The position numbers and the translations under genes were made by a program. DNA of 64,000 nucleotides from Collimonas arenae (GTDB lineage Bacteria; Pseudomonadota; Gammaproteobacteria; Burkholderiales; Burkholderiaceae_D): the NCBI RefSeq assembly GCF_000786695.1, contig NZ_CP009962.1, positions 4,092,001 to 4,156,000 of the forward strand. The letters are read 5' to 3'. A model generated the notes under the pieces. It did no database searches. It worked only from the letters and a program-made list of their open reading frames with translations, and was not told the DNA's origin. Positions 47,415 through 58,922 of the stretch are shown one piece after another; position 1 is the first letter of the stretch; each line of letters starts with the position of its first letter.

Positions 47415-47708
47415 ATGACTGCCATGAACGACGCCAACCAAAGTTTGCAAGACGCTCGCCGCCAAGTCGAACGGAAAATCGGCTTTTACCTGCACCTGGC
47501 AGTATATTTGATTGTAAACAGCAGCCTTTTACTGCTGAATTTCTTGCATAATCCCGGTCAGCCTTGGGCACTAGGACCGCTCTTCGGCTGGGGAATCGGC
47601 TTGCTTTTTCACGGCCTCGCTGTATTCCTCAGAGATCCTGGCGCGCAGTGGAAGCAACGAATGATAGAACGAGAATTACAAAAACATAAACGTACTCCGC
47701 CAACATGA
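47415..47708 (+). CDS. 2TM-domain small membrane protein
   Basis: This 97-residue protein starts at ATG 47415 (MTAMNDANQSLQDARRQVERKIGFYLH) or three codons later. Two hydrophobic helices (FYLHLAVYLIVNSSLLLLNFL and GPLFGWGIGLLFHGLAVFL) follow a basic amphipathic helix, then a charged tail KQRMIERELQKHK. This is the 2TM domain that often sits in front of, or fused to, LytS-type kinases. Its stop overlaps the kinase start at 47705 (ATGA), so translation is coupled. Confidence 0.85.
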   Translation: MTAMNDANQSLQDARRQVERKIGFYLHLAVYLIVNSSLLLLNFLHNPGQPWALGPLFGWGIGLLFHGLAVFLRDPGAQWKQRMIERELQKHKRTPPT

Positions 47709-48805
47709 ATCCAGCTCCAGAGACCGCATTGCCGCCCGCCGCCGAACCGCTTGCACGACGCTTGCTGCGCACCCTGTACATCAATCTCGGCATCGATATC
47801 ATTTGCGCCGTGATTGTCACTTACGTGATGCGCATCAGCGACCGGTTCCTGCCTAACCTGGTGTTTTCACTATGCATCGGCTTGACGGCGATGGTGTTGA
47901 TAGAAGCCGGCCGCTCCCTGATCTGGCGTAATGCCATGCCGCGCAAGGCGCACTTCCTCGCTTTCATACTGATAGCGGCAGGTATCGCCCAGTTCCTCGG
48001 TATCCGCTTGGCCAACCAGCTGCTCGGCCTGCCCACAGATAATTTCTCTATGTATATGAATGTAAGCGGCCTCGGCCTGATTATCCTGACTGTCTCGGTC
48101 TGCATCGGCGCCACCCTGTTTTTCTGGAACCTCAGCACGCTGGCCGAACTGCGCAACCAGGCAGCCAGTGAACGAGCCCGCGCTGTCGCCGTCGAGAAGC
48201 AAGCCTTACAGGCGCAACTGCAGATGCTGCAGGCGCAAATTGAGCCGCATATGCTGTTCAATACCCTGGCGACCTTGCAAAGCCTGATCGCATTGGACGC
48301 TGCAAGGGCGCAGCAGATGCTGGATCAGTTGATCCATTTCCTGCGCGCTTCGCTGTCTTCCTCTCGCATCGAGCAAACCACGTTGGCGCAGGAATTCAGC
48401 CTGATGGAAGCCTATCTGGAACTGATGTCGCTGCGCATGGGCAGCCGTCTCAGCTTCGAACTGCAATTGCCGGCCGCGTTGCGCGATACCGTAATCGCGC
48501 CGATGCTGCTACAACCCCTGGTCGAAAACGCCATCAAACATGGCTTGGAACCCAAGATAGAAGGCGGCCGGATCGAGGTCAGCGCCAGCCGCCACGGCCA
48601 ACTATTGCTGCTCGACGTCTGCGATACCGGCCTCGGCCTGGCGCCAGAACCACTGCAAGCACCGGCCAGCCACAGCAGCCACATCGGTCTCAGTAATATC
48701 CACGAACGGCTGCAGGCGCTGTACGGCGCCCAGGCCAGCCTGAGCGTCAAGCCTAACCTTCCGCATGGCGTCATTGCCCAACTCCAATTACCTATCCAGT
48801 CATGA
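47705..48805 (+). CDS. LytS/AlgZ-type sensor histidine kinase
   Basis: This 366-residue kinase has four hydrophobic segments (about 25-150), then a short coiled coil (RARAVAVEKQALQAQLQMLQAQ). The His_kinase box is IEPHMLFNTLATLQSLI with the phosphoacceptor histidine. The ATPase domain shows LLQPLVENAIKHGLEPK and DTGLGL, and GLSNIHERLQALYG near the end. It should phosphorylate the LytTR regulator encoded next. Overlaps of 4 bp with both neighbours define a three-gene operon (2TM protein, kinase, regulator). Confidence 0.94.
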   Translation: MNPAPETALPPAAEPLARRLLRTLYINLGIDIICAVIVTYVMRISDRFLPNLVFSLCIGLTAMVLIEAGRSLIWRNAMPRKAHFLAFILIAAGIAQFLGIRLANQLLGLPTDNFSMYMNVSGLGLIILTVSVCIGATLFFWNLSTLAELRNQAASERARAVAVEKQALQAQLQMLQAQIEPHMLFNTLATLQSLIALDAARAQQMLDQLIHFLRASLSSSRIEQTTLAQEFSLMEAYLELMSLRMGSRLSFELQLPAALRDTVIAPMLLQPLVENAIKHGLEPKIEGGRIEVSASRHGQLLLLDVCDTGLGLAPEPLQAPASHSSHIGLSNIHERLQALYGAQASLSVKPNLPHGVIAQLQLPIQS

Positions 48806-49596
48806 CTACACCATCCAATCTGCGCGCCCTGATAGCCGAAGACGAACCGATCCTGGCAGCCGCGCTGCGGCAAGCCTTGGAGCGCCTGTGGCCTGAACTG
48901 CAGATCATCGCCAGCGTCGACAATGGCCAGGCTGTGGTCGAGCAAACCCTCCGGCAGCGTCCCGACATCCTGTTCCTGGATATCAAGATGCCAGGAAAAA
49001 GCGGTTTGGAAGCGGCCCAGGAACTGGCCGAGGAATGGCCGGAGAATGAGGCGTTCCCATTGATCGTGTTTGTCACCGCCTACGACGAGTATGCGATTAC
49101 CGCCTTCGAACATGCCGCCGCCGATTATGTCCTGAAGCCCATCAGCGATGCGCGCCTGGGCAAGACCATCGACCGCTTGCAGCAGCGCCTGCACCAAAAC
49201 AATGACAGTAATGCCGCTCTGGATCGCCTGATCGGCCAATTGCACAATATGCAACCACGGACCAATACCGAGCCGCTGACCATGATCCGCGCCGCCGTCG
49301 GCAACCAGATCCGCATGATCCCGATCAATGAGGTGATTTATTTTGAAGCCAGCGACAAATACATCAATGTCGTCACCGCCGACAGCGAGTCGCTGATACG
49401 CACCAGTCTCAAGGAATTGTTGCCGCAAATCGATAACCGCCAGTTCTGGCAGGTGCACCGCGGCACTATCGTCAATCACCAATGCATCCAGATGGCAATC
49501 CGCGATGAAAGTGGCAAGTTGTCTCTGAAATTGCGCGGCCGTAGTGAAAGCCTGGCGGTCAGCCGGGTATTTGCGCATCTTTTCAAACAAATGTAA
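48802..49596 (+). CDS. LytTR-family response regulator
   Basis: This 264-residue regulator has a receiver domain (about 1-130) with AEDEP, the phosphoacceptor D60 in ILFLDIKMPGKSG, and LKP as the lysine loop. A LytTR DNA-binding domain (about 155-264) follows: IPINEVIYFEASDKYINVVTADSESLIRTSLKELL and FWQVHRGTIVNHQCI. It should bind promoters of unknown target genes when phosphorylated by the kinase it overlaps by 4 bp. AlgR in pseudomonads is the best-known relative. Confidence 0.95.
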   Translation: MTTPSNLRALIAEDEPILAAALRQALERLWPELQIIASVDNGQAVVEQTLRQRPDILFLDIKMPGKSGLEAAQELAEEWPENEAFPLIVFVTAYDEYAITAFEHAAADYVLKPISDARLGKTIDRLQQRLHQNNDSNAALDRLIGQLHNMQPRTNTEPLTMIRAAVGNQIRMIPINEVIYFEASDKYINVVTADSESLIRTSLKELLPQIDNRQFWQVHRGTIVNHQCIQMAIRDESGKLSLKLRGRSESLAVSRVFAHLFKQM

Positions 49597-49799
49597 GAGA
49601 TCCCGCTTTGCAAAGACTTGACGTGATTGATTATGTCATTTTTAACAATGAAATCGCGTCAGCCGCTACCCTTTTGCTACCCTTTTTGCAGCTGGCTGAT
49701 CGCAGTGCAACAAAATCCCTCAGGTCGCGCCTGCAAAGCGTCACGCTACGGTAAAATGAGTTATCACCTCATTCTGCAAAGCGTATAAATAAATCCTCC

Positions 49800-51575
<1,776 letters not shown>

Positions 51576-51594
51576 GCCGGCCAACTCTCAAAAA

Positions 51595-51630
51595 AAAGAC
51601 GCCGCACTGCAAATTCAGTGTTGCGTCTTT
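51595..51630 (+). terminator. Rho-independent terminator after glnS
   Basis: AAAGACGCCGCACTG pairs with CAGTGTTGCGTCTTT (two mismatches at most) around CAAATT, 19 bp past the glnS stop, with A- and T-rich flanks. Confidence 0.85.
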
Positions 51631-51728
51631 ATTCATTTTCCAGCCGGTGTTACATTATGCCTCTACAGGCGGCGACAATTGACGCTGTGATGATGGCAAA
51701 TGGGTTGTAAATAACAAGGTAAGCAGAC

Positions 51729-52451
51729 GTGGGGCAAGCGGTCATACAGGTAGAAATGCAAGTACGGGGCGTAAATGGCCAGGTAACGCTACTCAGTGAC
51801 CGGTTACAGATCAAACGGGCCGGCGCCATGGCCCGCCTGACACAGGCCAGGAACGGCGACAAGGATGTATTGCTGTCCGATCTGAGCGGCGTCCGAATTC
51901 ACTTGCCAAGCCTGCTCAGCAACGGCTATATCCGCTTCTTCCTGATCAACGGCGAATCCGCCGACGCCACCCTGATCCGCGCCGCCAGCGACGCCAATAC
52001 TGTGTTGTTCAGCAGCCGCCAGCTGACCCGCTTTACTTTGCTCAAAAACGAGATCGAGAAAAAAATTGCCGCATTGCAGCTGCCAGTACTGCTGCTCCCT
52101 GCCCCCGCAATTATCTCTGAACCTGCAGTGGAAGCAATGGCAGAACCCCCAACGGAGCCAGCATCAGATGCTGCAACGGAGTCAGTTTCAGAACACACAT
52201 CAGAAGAATCTGCATCTATAGTAGAACCTGTGCCAGAAGCTGCGCCAGAGCCGGTATCTGCACCAGAAATTACGCCTGAAGTTCTCGCTTCAACTATTCC
52301 GACAATTGCCCCAACAGTTTCCCCGGCAGCCCCCGCCGGGCTTCCCCCAATAGATTTCGAACAGCTGGACCTGTTGGCGGAACAGTTTAAACAGGGCTTG
52401 ATTTCACGTTCGGAATGGGTCGCTGCCAAGAAGAAACTGCTGCGCCTTTAG
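51729..52451 (+). CDS. PH-like plus SHOCT-like two-domain protein
   Basis: This 240-residue protein has a beta-rich N-terminal domain (about 5-115), which resembles bacterial PH-like domains (QVTLLSDRLQIKRAG, DLSGVRIHLP, GYIRFFLINGE). A linker of about 85 residues made almost entirely of Glu, Pro, Ala, Ser, Thr and Val follows. A short C-terminal helical hairpin (FEQLDLLAEQFKQGLISRSEWVAAKKKLL) matches the SHOCT pattern. SHOCT modules often mark membrane-associated or oligomerising proteins. It begins at GTG 51729, preceded by AAGG at nine bases; ATG 51756 is an alternative. Function unknown. Confidence 0.72.
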   Translation: MGQAVIQVEMQVRGVNGQVTLLSDRLQIKRAGAMARLTQARNGDKDVLLSDLSGVRIHLPSLLSNGYIRFFLINGESADATLIRAASDANTVLFSSRQLTRFTLLKNEIEKKIAALQLPVLLLPAPAIISEPAVEAMAEPPTEPASDAATESVSEHTSEESASIVEPVPEAAPEPVSAPEITPEVLASTIPTIAPTVSPAAPAGLPPIDFEQLDLLAEQFKQGLISRSEWVAAKKKLLRL

Positions 52452-52544
52452 GCAATTGCGAGGTCGTCAGCGGACTCGCCCCGCAAGCACTATAATCATC
52501 CACCTTCCCTCGAGCATGACGCGACAACCAACCAAGGAATTTCC

Positions 52545-53054
52545 ATGACTATCTCCATGTACAGCACTTCAATTCCCGTCTTCAAGCAATTGCTAAACGC
52601 CCTGAGCGACGTCTTGGCGAAAGCCGAAGCCCATGCAACCGAAAAGAAGATCGACCCGAACGCACTGTTGCAGGCGCGCCTGTTTCCAGACATGTTCCCG
52701 CTAGTACGCCAGGTGCAGATCGCCGCCGATTTCGCCAAGAGCGTACCAGCCCGCCTGGCCGGCGCAGAAGTGCCTTCGTATGAAGACAATGAACAAACCT
52801 TTGCCGACCTGCATGCCCGTATCAAGAAGACACTGGCATTCATCGATGGCCTGCCGGCTGAGAAAATCGACGGCAGCGAAGCGCTGGAAATCGTCTTGCG
52901 CCCAGGTACGCCGAAAGAGAAGAAGCTGAACGGCCAGACGTATCTGCTGGGCTATGGCTTGCCGCAATTCTTTTTCCACGTCACTACCGCCTATGACATC
53001 CTGCGCCACAACGGCGTGGAAATCGGCAAGCGTGATTTCATGGGCGCTTACTAA
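52545..53054 (+). CDS. DUF1993 family protein
   Basis: This 169-residue soluble protein starts MTISMYSTSIPVFKQLLNALSDVLAKAEAHA, typical of DUF1993, and contains RLFPDMFPLVRQVQIAADFAK and LPQFFFHVTTAYDILRHNGVEIGKRDFMG. The helices resemble the DinB-like four-helix fold. The family has no settled function; proteins of this kind are widespread in proteobacteria and fungi. AAGGA lies eight bases before the ATG. It is followed by a terminator carrying the second mobile-element copy. Confidence 0.9.
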   Translation: MTISMYSTSIPVFKQLLNALSDVLAKAEAHATEKKIDPNALLQARLFPDMFPLVRQVQIAADFAKSVPARLAGAEVPSYEDNEQTFADLHARIKKTLAFIDGLPAEKIDGSEALEIVLRPGTPKEKKLNGQTYLLGYGLPQFFFHVTTAYDILRHNGVEIGKRDFMGAY

Positions 53055-53084
53055 GTCCACGGGAAATAATCTTTTCGTAAATTG

Positions 53085-53315
53085 AAAGCGGCCTGCGGGC
53101 TAATGCCGTTCAGTTAAGGATTTTTCTTTGTTATCCGAACGGCATATTTCTTTGGTCTGCCCTTGACGGCCCGGTCGAACTGATGACCGGGCCGTTCTTC
53201 ATTCAGGAGGTAACCAGCCTTTCTCGCAAATCCTTCATGGATGCCGGCAACTTGCCATAAATAAAAATGCCGTTCAGTCTTAACTGAACGGCATTAGCCT
53301 GCGGGCCGCTTTTTT
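53085..53315. terminator. second bidirectional terminator split by the same element
   Basis: Without 53101-53296 and one duplicate the sequence is AAAGCGGCC-TGCG-GGCCGCTTTTTT, a perfect 9-bp stem with a tetraloop between convergent genes. The arms are at 53085-53093 and 53304-53315. They can still pair, extended by the terminal repeats of the element. Confidence 0.85.
53101..53296 (-). mobile_element. 196-bp MITE-like element, copy 2
   Basis: It has the same 18-bp perfect terminal inverted repeats as the copy at 33933. It is flanked by a perfect 10-bp duplication GCCTGCGGGC at 53091-53100 and 53297-53306. Five substitutions and one deleted G separate it from copy 1. All lie outside the hairpin arms. 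The deletion shifts the minus-strand frame so that the transposase-like tail meets a stop codon after VT-S. The orientation relative to the window is the same as copy 1. It lies between the DUF1993 gene and the LysR gene, which converge. Confidence 0.9.
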
Positions 53316-53356
53316 ATTGCCTGCGCCAATCCGCGTTATAGCCTTGTTGCGGCATA

Positions 53357-54268
53357 TCAAACCGGAAAATGCAATTCTTCCTCCAGCATCACGCTCATAT
53401 CCAGACGCAACCGCTCGATCGGCGCCGCCAATCGGCCCGGGGTCCGGGGATGCACTAGCCAGGTATTCACACCGCCCCTGAATTCAGGCACTGTCAAGAC
53501 GCGCAACTGGTCGCGAAACGCGCTGCGCCTCCACGCGCCCGGCATGATCATGCCAATCCCGACCCCTCGCGCCACCAGCGATAATTGCAGCTCGGTACCG
53601 AAGGTCTCAACCGCCACATCCAGCGGCAAACGCGCCGCATCCAACGCATGCCGGATCGAGCGACGTATGCCGCAGCCGTCCTGGTTCACCACCCAGGCGT
53701 GCGCGGCCAATTCAGCCAGGGACAAGCTGCCCTCGCTCAATGAAGACGTACGGCTAGCCACAATCAGAGGCATCTGATGACTGAGCAGATGTGCCGTCAG
53801 TGTATTCGGCGGCATCACATCGTCGGGCAAGACTACCGCCGCCGCATCGATTGCATTGCTTTCCACTAAAGTCAGCAAGGCGGGCGACCAGCCGGTGGTA
53901 ATGCGCAAAGTCAGCTTGCCGAATTCGCTGCGCAGGCTGTCAATCGGGCGGGTAAGCGCCAATTCAGCCAGAAAAGGTGCAATTCCAAGACGAAATTCAC
54001 CGCTCACATCCGAACCGGACTCTACCCCGGCCAGCAAATCGGCCAGCGAACCCAGCACGCGACGGCCGCGCTCATAGACTTCTTTACCGGCGGCGGTAGG
54101 TTTAAGCGGTTTCGACTGGCGCTCCAGCAGAGCCACGCCCAAGCGGTCCTCCAGGCTTTGGACACGGCGACTGATACCCGGCTGGGTCAGATGCAAACGT
54201 GTAGCGGCAGCAACAATCGAGCCCGTTTCTACCACTGCCACGAAAGCCTCGATATCGTGAGTATTCAA
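53357..54268 (-). CDS. LysR-family transcriptional regulator
   Basis: This 303-residue regulator has the N-terminal winged helix (IEAFVAVVETGSIVAAATRLHLTQPGISRRVQSLEDRLGVALLER) and a periplasmic-binding-like effector domain. The start codon is TTG 54268; no ATG lies nearby and the resulting N-terminus MNTHDIEAF aligns well with the family. It is divergent from the MFS gene at 54407, the normal layout for a LysR regulator and its target. The AT-rich gap holds ATAATAGTTATGATAATAAT, a possible binding site. The inducer is unknown. Confidence 0.92.
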   Translation of the reverse strand: MNTHDIEAFVAVVETGSIVAAATRLHLTQPGISRRVQSLEDRLGVALLERQSKPLKPTAAGKEVYERGRRVLGSLADLLAGVESGSDVSGEFRLGIAPFLAELALTRPIDSLRSEFGKLTLRITTGWSPALLTLVESNAIDAAAVVLPDDVMPPNTLTAHLLSHQMPLIVASRTSSLSEGSLSLAELAAHAWVVNQDGCGIRRSIRHALDAARLPLDVAVETFGTELQLSLVARGVGIGMIMPGAWRRSAFRDQLRVLTVPEFRGGVNTWLVHPRTPGRLAAPIERLRLDMSVMLEEELHFPV

Positions 54269-54406
54269 AACAAACTCGCATAATAGTTATGATAATAATT
54301 CACTTGTAGCATAAACATGCGCGATGCACAATCGCTTCATTGAAACAGTTTGCCAAGGATCGGACTTCGCCGAACCTGCTGCAAACCATGCTACCTAAAG
54401 AATCCC

Positions 54407-55669
54407 ATGAGCGTTCCCAATTTGCCGCCCAATGCCGCCTACCCTGCCGCCAGGACAATCGCCACACATGCCGCCAGCGACGGCATCTCCGCTGTGCTAC
54501 AACTCTTATTTGCAGCCGCAGTCGGCATTACTGTCATCAATTTATTTGCAACCCAGACGCTGATCGCGCCGATTGCCGCTGCGCTTGGACTGGATTCCCG
54601 GCTGAGCGGCATGGTCGCCATGCTGCCGCAACTGGGTTACGCCGCTGGCCTGATCCTGCTAGTGCCGCTGGCCGACTTGCTTGAAAACCGCCAGTTGATC
54701 GTGCGTCTGCTGGCCTGCTGCGCGTTGGCGCTGGCAGTAGCGACCGTATCAGATTCAGGCTGGGTCTTCCTGCTGGCCATCTTCCTGGCTGGCAGCGCTT
54801 CCAGCGCAATCCAGATCATGGTGCCGCTGGCTGCCCTGATGGCTTGCGAAGCGCATCGCGGCAGAGTGGTCGGTAACGTGATGAGCGGTCTGATGCTGGG
54901 AATCCTGCTGTCGCGGCCGCTCGCCAGCCTGCTGGTGGATATCGGCAGCTGGCGCTTGCTATATCTGGTGCTGACCGTATTGGTTGCGCTGGTGGCGGCC
55001 ACTCTGAGCCGCACGCTGCCGACGCGACAACCGGCTGCCGACCTTCCTTACCTGAACTTGATCAAGTCCCTGTGGAATTTACTGCTGAGCCAGCCCGTGT
55101 TGCGCCGGCGTGCGCTGACCGCAGCACTGGCGATGGCAACCTTCAGCCTGTTCTGGACTGCCGTCGCCTTGCTGCTGACGCAAGCGCCATTCAATCTGAA
55201 CCAGCGCCATATCGCCCTGTTCGCGCTGGCCGGCGCCGCCGGCGCAGTCGCGGCGCCGCTCGCGGGCCGTATCGGCGACCGCGGTTGGACCAGGCCCGCC
55301 AGCCGGGCAGCACATGCGCTGATGATTGCGGCGTTGCTGCTGGCTGGGGTTGCCGGCGCCGGCTGGGGTGGTTTTACTATTGCGGCCCATCCATTGCTCG
55401 CCATCGCCATGCTGGTGCTGGCGGCGATCGGCCTGGATGCCGGCGTTACCATCGATCAGACGCTAGGCCGGCGCGCCATCAACCTGTTGCAACCCGAAGC
55501 GCGCGGACGTCTGAACGGCTTATTCGTCGGTATTTTTTTCGTCGGTGGCGCTGTAGGCGCTGCGAGCGCGGGACTGGCTTGGATCAATGGCGGCTGGACT
55601 ACGGTCTGTCTGCTCGGTATCGCTTACGCTGCGGCCACGCTAGTGATCGGCGCATTGCAAAAAGACTGA
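54407..55669 (+). CDS. MFS transporter, DHA1-like
   Basis: I start this 420-residue protein at ATG 54407 (MSVPNLPPNAAYPA). Twelve helices are expected; the first is LLFAAAVGITVINLFATQTLIAPI. Motif A is replaced by LVPLADLLENRQLIVR between helices 2 and 3. The central loop DLPYLNLIKSLWNLLLSQPVLRRRAL and GRIGDRGWTRPASR complete the pattern of small-molecule exporters of the AraJ/YdhP sort. It is divergent from the LysR gene, which probably controls it, and its stop faces betA. Confidence 0.88.
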   Translation: MSVPNLPPNAAYPAARTIATHAASDGISAVLQLLFAAAVGITVINLFATQTLIAPIAAALGLDSRLSGMVAMLPQLGYAAGLILLVPLADLLENRQLIVRLLACCALALAVATVSDSGWVFLLAIFLAGSASSAIQIMVPLAALMACEAHRGRVVGNVMSGLMLGILLSRPLASLLVDIGSWRLLYLVLTVLVALVAATLSRTLPTRQPAADLPYLNLIKSLWNLLLSQPVLRRRALTAALAMATFSLFWTAVALLLTQAPFNLNQRHIALFALAGAAGAVAAPLAGRIGDRGWTRPASRAAHALMIAALLLAGVAGAGWGGFTIAAHPLLAIAMLVLAAIGLDAGVTIDQTLGRRAINLLQPEARGRLNGLFVGIFFVGGAVGAASAGLAWINGGWTTVCLLGIAYAAATLVIGALQKD

Positions 55670-55719
55670 GATCAGAATCTGGTCAAAGCCAATTTGCAAC
55701 TGCCTCTAAGCTGCATCGA

Positions 55720-57390
55720 TTACTGCCGGGCAGGTTTGTCACCGGCGACGTAGTACGGCACCTGCACGCGCGGTAAGGGCTCGCGGCCACGGATGTGATC
55801 GGCGATTTTTTCCGCGATCATGATGGTTGGCGCATTCAGGTTGCCGGTGGTAATCAGCGGCATGATCGACGCATCGACCACGCGCAACCCCTGCAGGCCA
55901 TGCACCCGTCCCTGGTTATCCACCACCGCCATCTCGTCGTAGCCCATGGCGTTGGAGCAGGATGGATGAAAAGCGGTTTCCGCATGCTGGCGCACGAAGG
56001 CGTCCAGCTCGGCATCGCTCTGCACTTGCACGCCAGGGGAAATTTCACGGCCGGCGTAGGCAGACAATGCCTGCTGCGCAATAATCTCGCGCGTGATGCG
56101 GATGCCGTTGCGGAATTCCTGCCAGTCCTGTTCGGTCGACATGTAGTTGAACAGGATGCTCGGATGCTGGCGCGGATCTTTCGAACGCAGATGGACGCGG
56201 CCACGGCTCGGTGAACGCATCGACCCCATGTGCGCCTGGAAGCTGTGGACCTTGATCGGATTGCTGCCGTTGTAGTTGATCGCCACCGGCAGGAAATGAT
56301 ACTGGATGTTCGGCCACTCGAAACTATCGTCGCTGCGGATAAAGCCGCCGGCTTCGAACTGGTTGCTGGCGCCGACGCCGGTGCCCATCAGCAGCCATTC
56401 GGCGCCGATCTGCGGCTGGTTCCATGGCTTGAGAGCGGGCGCCAGTGAAACCGGCTGCTTGCATTCGTACTGTTGGTATATTTCCAGATGGTCTTGCAGA
56501 TTGGCGCCGACACCGGGCAAGTCCAGCACCACGGGAATATCGTGCTGGCGCAGCAGTTGCGCCGGACCGACACCGGAACGTTGCAAGATTTGCGGCGAAG
56601 CAATCGCTCCGGAACACAACAGTACTTCGCGTCGGGCCCGTGCGGTTTGCGCCTGATCATGGTGCAGATAAGCGACGCCGATAGCGCGCTGGCCAGAGAA
56701 CAGGATGCGATCAGTCAATGCGTGGGTGACGATGGTCAGGTTAGGCCTGGCCCGAGCCTGGTCCAGGTAACCGCGCGCGGTGCTGGCGCGCCGCCCTTGC
56801 GGCGTGGTGGTGCGATCCATCGGACCGAAGCCTTCCTGCTGGTAACCATTCAGGTCATCGGTACGTGGATAACCAGCCTGCACCCCGGCCTCTACCATTG
56901 CATGGTAGAGCACATTATTGCCGCTCTTCGGCGTGGTGACGCTGACCGGACCGTCGCCGCCGTGATAGTCGTTGCCGCCGATATCGCGGGTTTCGGCTTT
57001 TTTGAAGTACGGCAGGCAATCCAGGTAGGACCAGTTTTCCAGCCCGCTACGCCTGGCCCAGTGATCGTAGTCCAGCGCATTGCCGCGGATGTAGCACATG
57101 CCGTTGATCAGCGAGGAACCGCCCAGGCCTTTGCCACGACCGCACTCCATGCGACGGCCGTTCATATGCGGCTCCGGATCGGTTTCATAAGCCCAGTTAT
57201 AGCGCCGCCCTTGCAAGGGAAACGCCAGCGCCGCCGGCATCTGGGTGCGGAAATCGAAACGGTAATCGGGGCCACCGGCTTCCAGCAGCAACACGCTGGT
57301 ATCAGCATCTTCCGTCAGGCGGGTCGCCAGCACGTTGCCCGCAGAGCCCGCGCCGATGATGATGTAGTCGTATTCTTTTGCTTGTTCCAT
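55720..57390 (-). CDS. betA: choline dehydrogenase
   Basis: This 556-residue FAD-dependent GMC oxidoreductase oxidises choline to betaine aldehyde, and probably the aldehyde further, at the membrane. I start at ATG 57390 ([25 protein letters not shown]), which has AGGGAA seven bases ahead. The dinucleotide motif GAGSAG is at the N-terminus. GMC signatures are [15 protein letters not shown] and [20 protein letters not shown]. The catalytic His is in [11 protein letters not shown], near [25 protein letters not shown]. It follows betB by 18 bp in the operon betI-betB-betA. Confidence 0.95.
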   Translation of the reverse strand: MEQAKEYDYIIIGAGSAGNVLATRLTEDADTSVLLLEAGGPDYRFDFRTQMPAALAFPLQGRRYNWAYETDPEPHMNGRRMECGRGKGLGGSSLINGMCYIRGNALDYDHWARRSGLENWSYLDCLPYFKKAETRDIGGNDYHGGDGPVSVTTPKSGNNVLYHAMVEAGVQAGYPRTDDLNGYQQEGFGPMDRTTTPQGRRASTARGYLDQARARPNLTIVTHALTDRILFSGQRAIGVAYLHHDQAQTARARREVLLCSGAIASPQILQRSGVGPAQLLRQHDIPVVLDLPGVGANLQDHLEIYQQYECKQPVSLAPALKPWNQPQIGAEWLLMGTGVGASNQFEAGGFIRSDDSFEWPNIQYHFLPVAINYNGSNPIKVHSFQAHMGSMRSPSRGRVHLRSKDPRQHPSILFNYMSTEQDWQEFRNGIRITREIIAQQALSAYAGREISPGVQVQSDAELDAFVRQHAETAFHPSCSNAMGYDEMAVVDNQGRVHGLQGLRVVDASIMPLITTGNLNAPTIMIAEKIADHIRGREPLPRVQVPYYVAGDKPARQ

Positions 57391-57408
57391 GTTGTTCCCT
57401 GACGCCAA

Positions 57409-58881
57409 TTAAAACACCGATGTATAAGCACCCAATTCGACCTGGATCGACTTGATGCGCGTGTAGTGTTCCAATGTCGTCAGGCCGTTCTCGCGGCCGA
57501 CGCCGGATTGCTTGTAACCGCCAACCGGCATTTCCGCCGCTGATTCGCCCCAGGTGTTGATCCAGCAAATACCGGCCTCCAGCTTATGGATGACACGATG
57601 CGCACGACTCAGGTTCTCTGTCATCAGGCCGGCCGCCAGGCCATATTCAGTGTCATTGGCGCGGCGGATCACCTCATCCTCTTCCTCAAACGAAAGTATG
57701 CTCATCACAGGGCCGAAAATTTCTTCGCGCACGATCTTCATGTCGTCGCGGCAGTCGGTGAATACCGTCGGTTGCACATACGCACCCTTGGCATAGGCGC
57801 CGCTGATTTCGCGCTTGCCGCCGATCAGCAGGCGCGCACCTTCCGCCAGGCCGGACTCGATGTAAGACAGCACGCTATCCATGTGGGGGAAGCTGACCAG
57901 CGGGCCGAAATTGGTGTTCGTCTCAAGCGGATTGCCAAGACGAATACGCGCCACCCGTTCCAGCACCTTGGCTTCAAACACCGGCTTGATGGAGCTATGC
58001 ACAAACACGCGGGTGCCGTTGGTGCACACCTGGCCCGAACTGTAGAAATTGGCCATGACAGCGACGTCGGCCGCGCGGTCCAGATCGGCATCGGCAAATA
58101 CGATCAGTGGCGACTTGCCGCCCAGTTCCATCGTCACTTCCTTCAAGGTCGAGCTGGAAGCACTAGCCATGACTTTCTTGCCGGTTGCGGTGCCGCCGGT
58201 AAAGGAGATTTTTTCGATGCCTGCATGTTCCGTCAGCCAGGTGCCGACTTCGCGGCCGCTGCCGGTCAATACGTTGAATACGCCATCAGGCAAACCCGCT
58301 TCTGTATAGATTTCAGCCAGCCGCAGCGCACTCAGCGGCGTCACTTCGCTCGGCTTGAAAATCATCGCGTTGCCTGCCGCCAGCGCCGGCGCCGACTTCC
58401 ACAGGGCGATCTGGATCGGATAATTCCAGGCACCGATGCCGGCTACTACGCCCAGCGGCTCACGGCGGGTGTAGACAAACGCGCTTTCACGCAAAGGAAT
58501 CTGTGTGCCTTCTATCGACGGCACCAGGCCGGCGTAATACTCCAGCACGTCGGCGCCGGTGACGATATCCACGGCGCTGGTTTCCGACAACGCCTTGCCT
58601 GTATCCAGCGTTTCCAGTTCAGCCAGTTCGTCATTGCGCTCACGCAGAATGGCCACCGCTTTGCGCAATACGCGCGAGCGCTGCATGGCGGTTTGTGCGG
58701 CCCAGATGCGCTGCCCTTGCTGGGCGCTGGCGACGGCGCGGTCGACGTCAGCCTTGGTGGCGCGCTGGACTTCAGCCAACACTTCGCCATTGGCTGGATT
58801 GATGGTTTGGAAGGTGTCGCTACCGCTGGCGTCGACCCGGCGGCCGCCGATGTACAGTTGTTGTTGCTTGAAAACAGGCAT
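57409..58881 (-). CDS. betB: betaine aldehyde dehydrogenase
   Basis: This 490-residue NAD(P)-dependent enzyme makes glycine betaine from betaine aldehyde. I start at ATG 58881 ([18 protein letters not shown]), preceded by GAGGAG. The aldehyde dehydrogenase signatures are intact: the general-base Glu in [12 protein letters not shown], the catalytic Cys in [15 protein letters not shown], and cofactor residues in [31 protein letters not shown]. Length equals the E. coli enzyme (490). Middle gene of betI-betB-betA; the gap to betI is 41 bp. Confidence 0.97.
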   Translation of the reverse strand: MPVFKQQQLYIGGRRVDASGSDTFQTINPANGEVLAEVQRATKADVDRAVASAQQGQRIWAAQTAMQRSRVLRKAVAILRERNDELAELETLDTGKALSETSAVDIVTGADVLEYYAGLVPSIEGTQIPLRESAFVYTRREPLGVVAGIGAWNYPIQIALWKSAPALAAGNAMIFKPSEVTPLSALRLAEIYTEAGLPDGVFNVLTGSGREVGTWLTEHAGIEKISFTGGTATGKKVMASASSSTLKEVTMELGGKSPLIVFADADLDRAADVAVMANFYSSGQVCTNGTRVFVHSSIKPVFEAKVLERVARIRLGNPLETNTNFGPLVSFPHMDSVLSYIESGLAEGARLLIGGKREISGAYAKGAYVQPTVFTDCRDDMKIVREEIFGPVMSILSFEEEDEVIRRANDTEYGLAAGLMTENLSRAHRVIHKLEAGICWINTWGESAAEMPVGGYKQSGVGRENGLTTLEHYTRIKSIQVELGAYTSVF

Positions 58882-58922
58882 GCAGATTCTCCTCAAAGGG
58901 TTGCTGTCAGATAGGCTAAAGA

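Noticed and set aside
48412..49590. 392-residue minus-strand frame opposite the LytS/LytTR genes
   Set aside because: Shadow of two genes with complete catalytic and receiver motifs.
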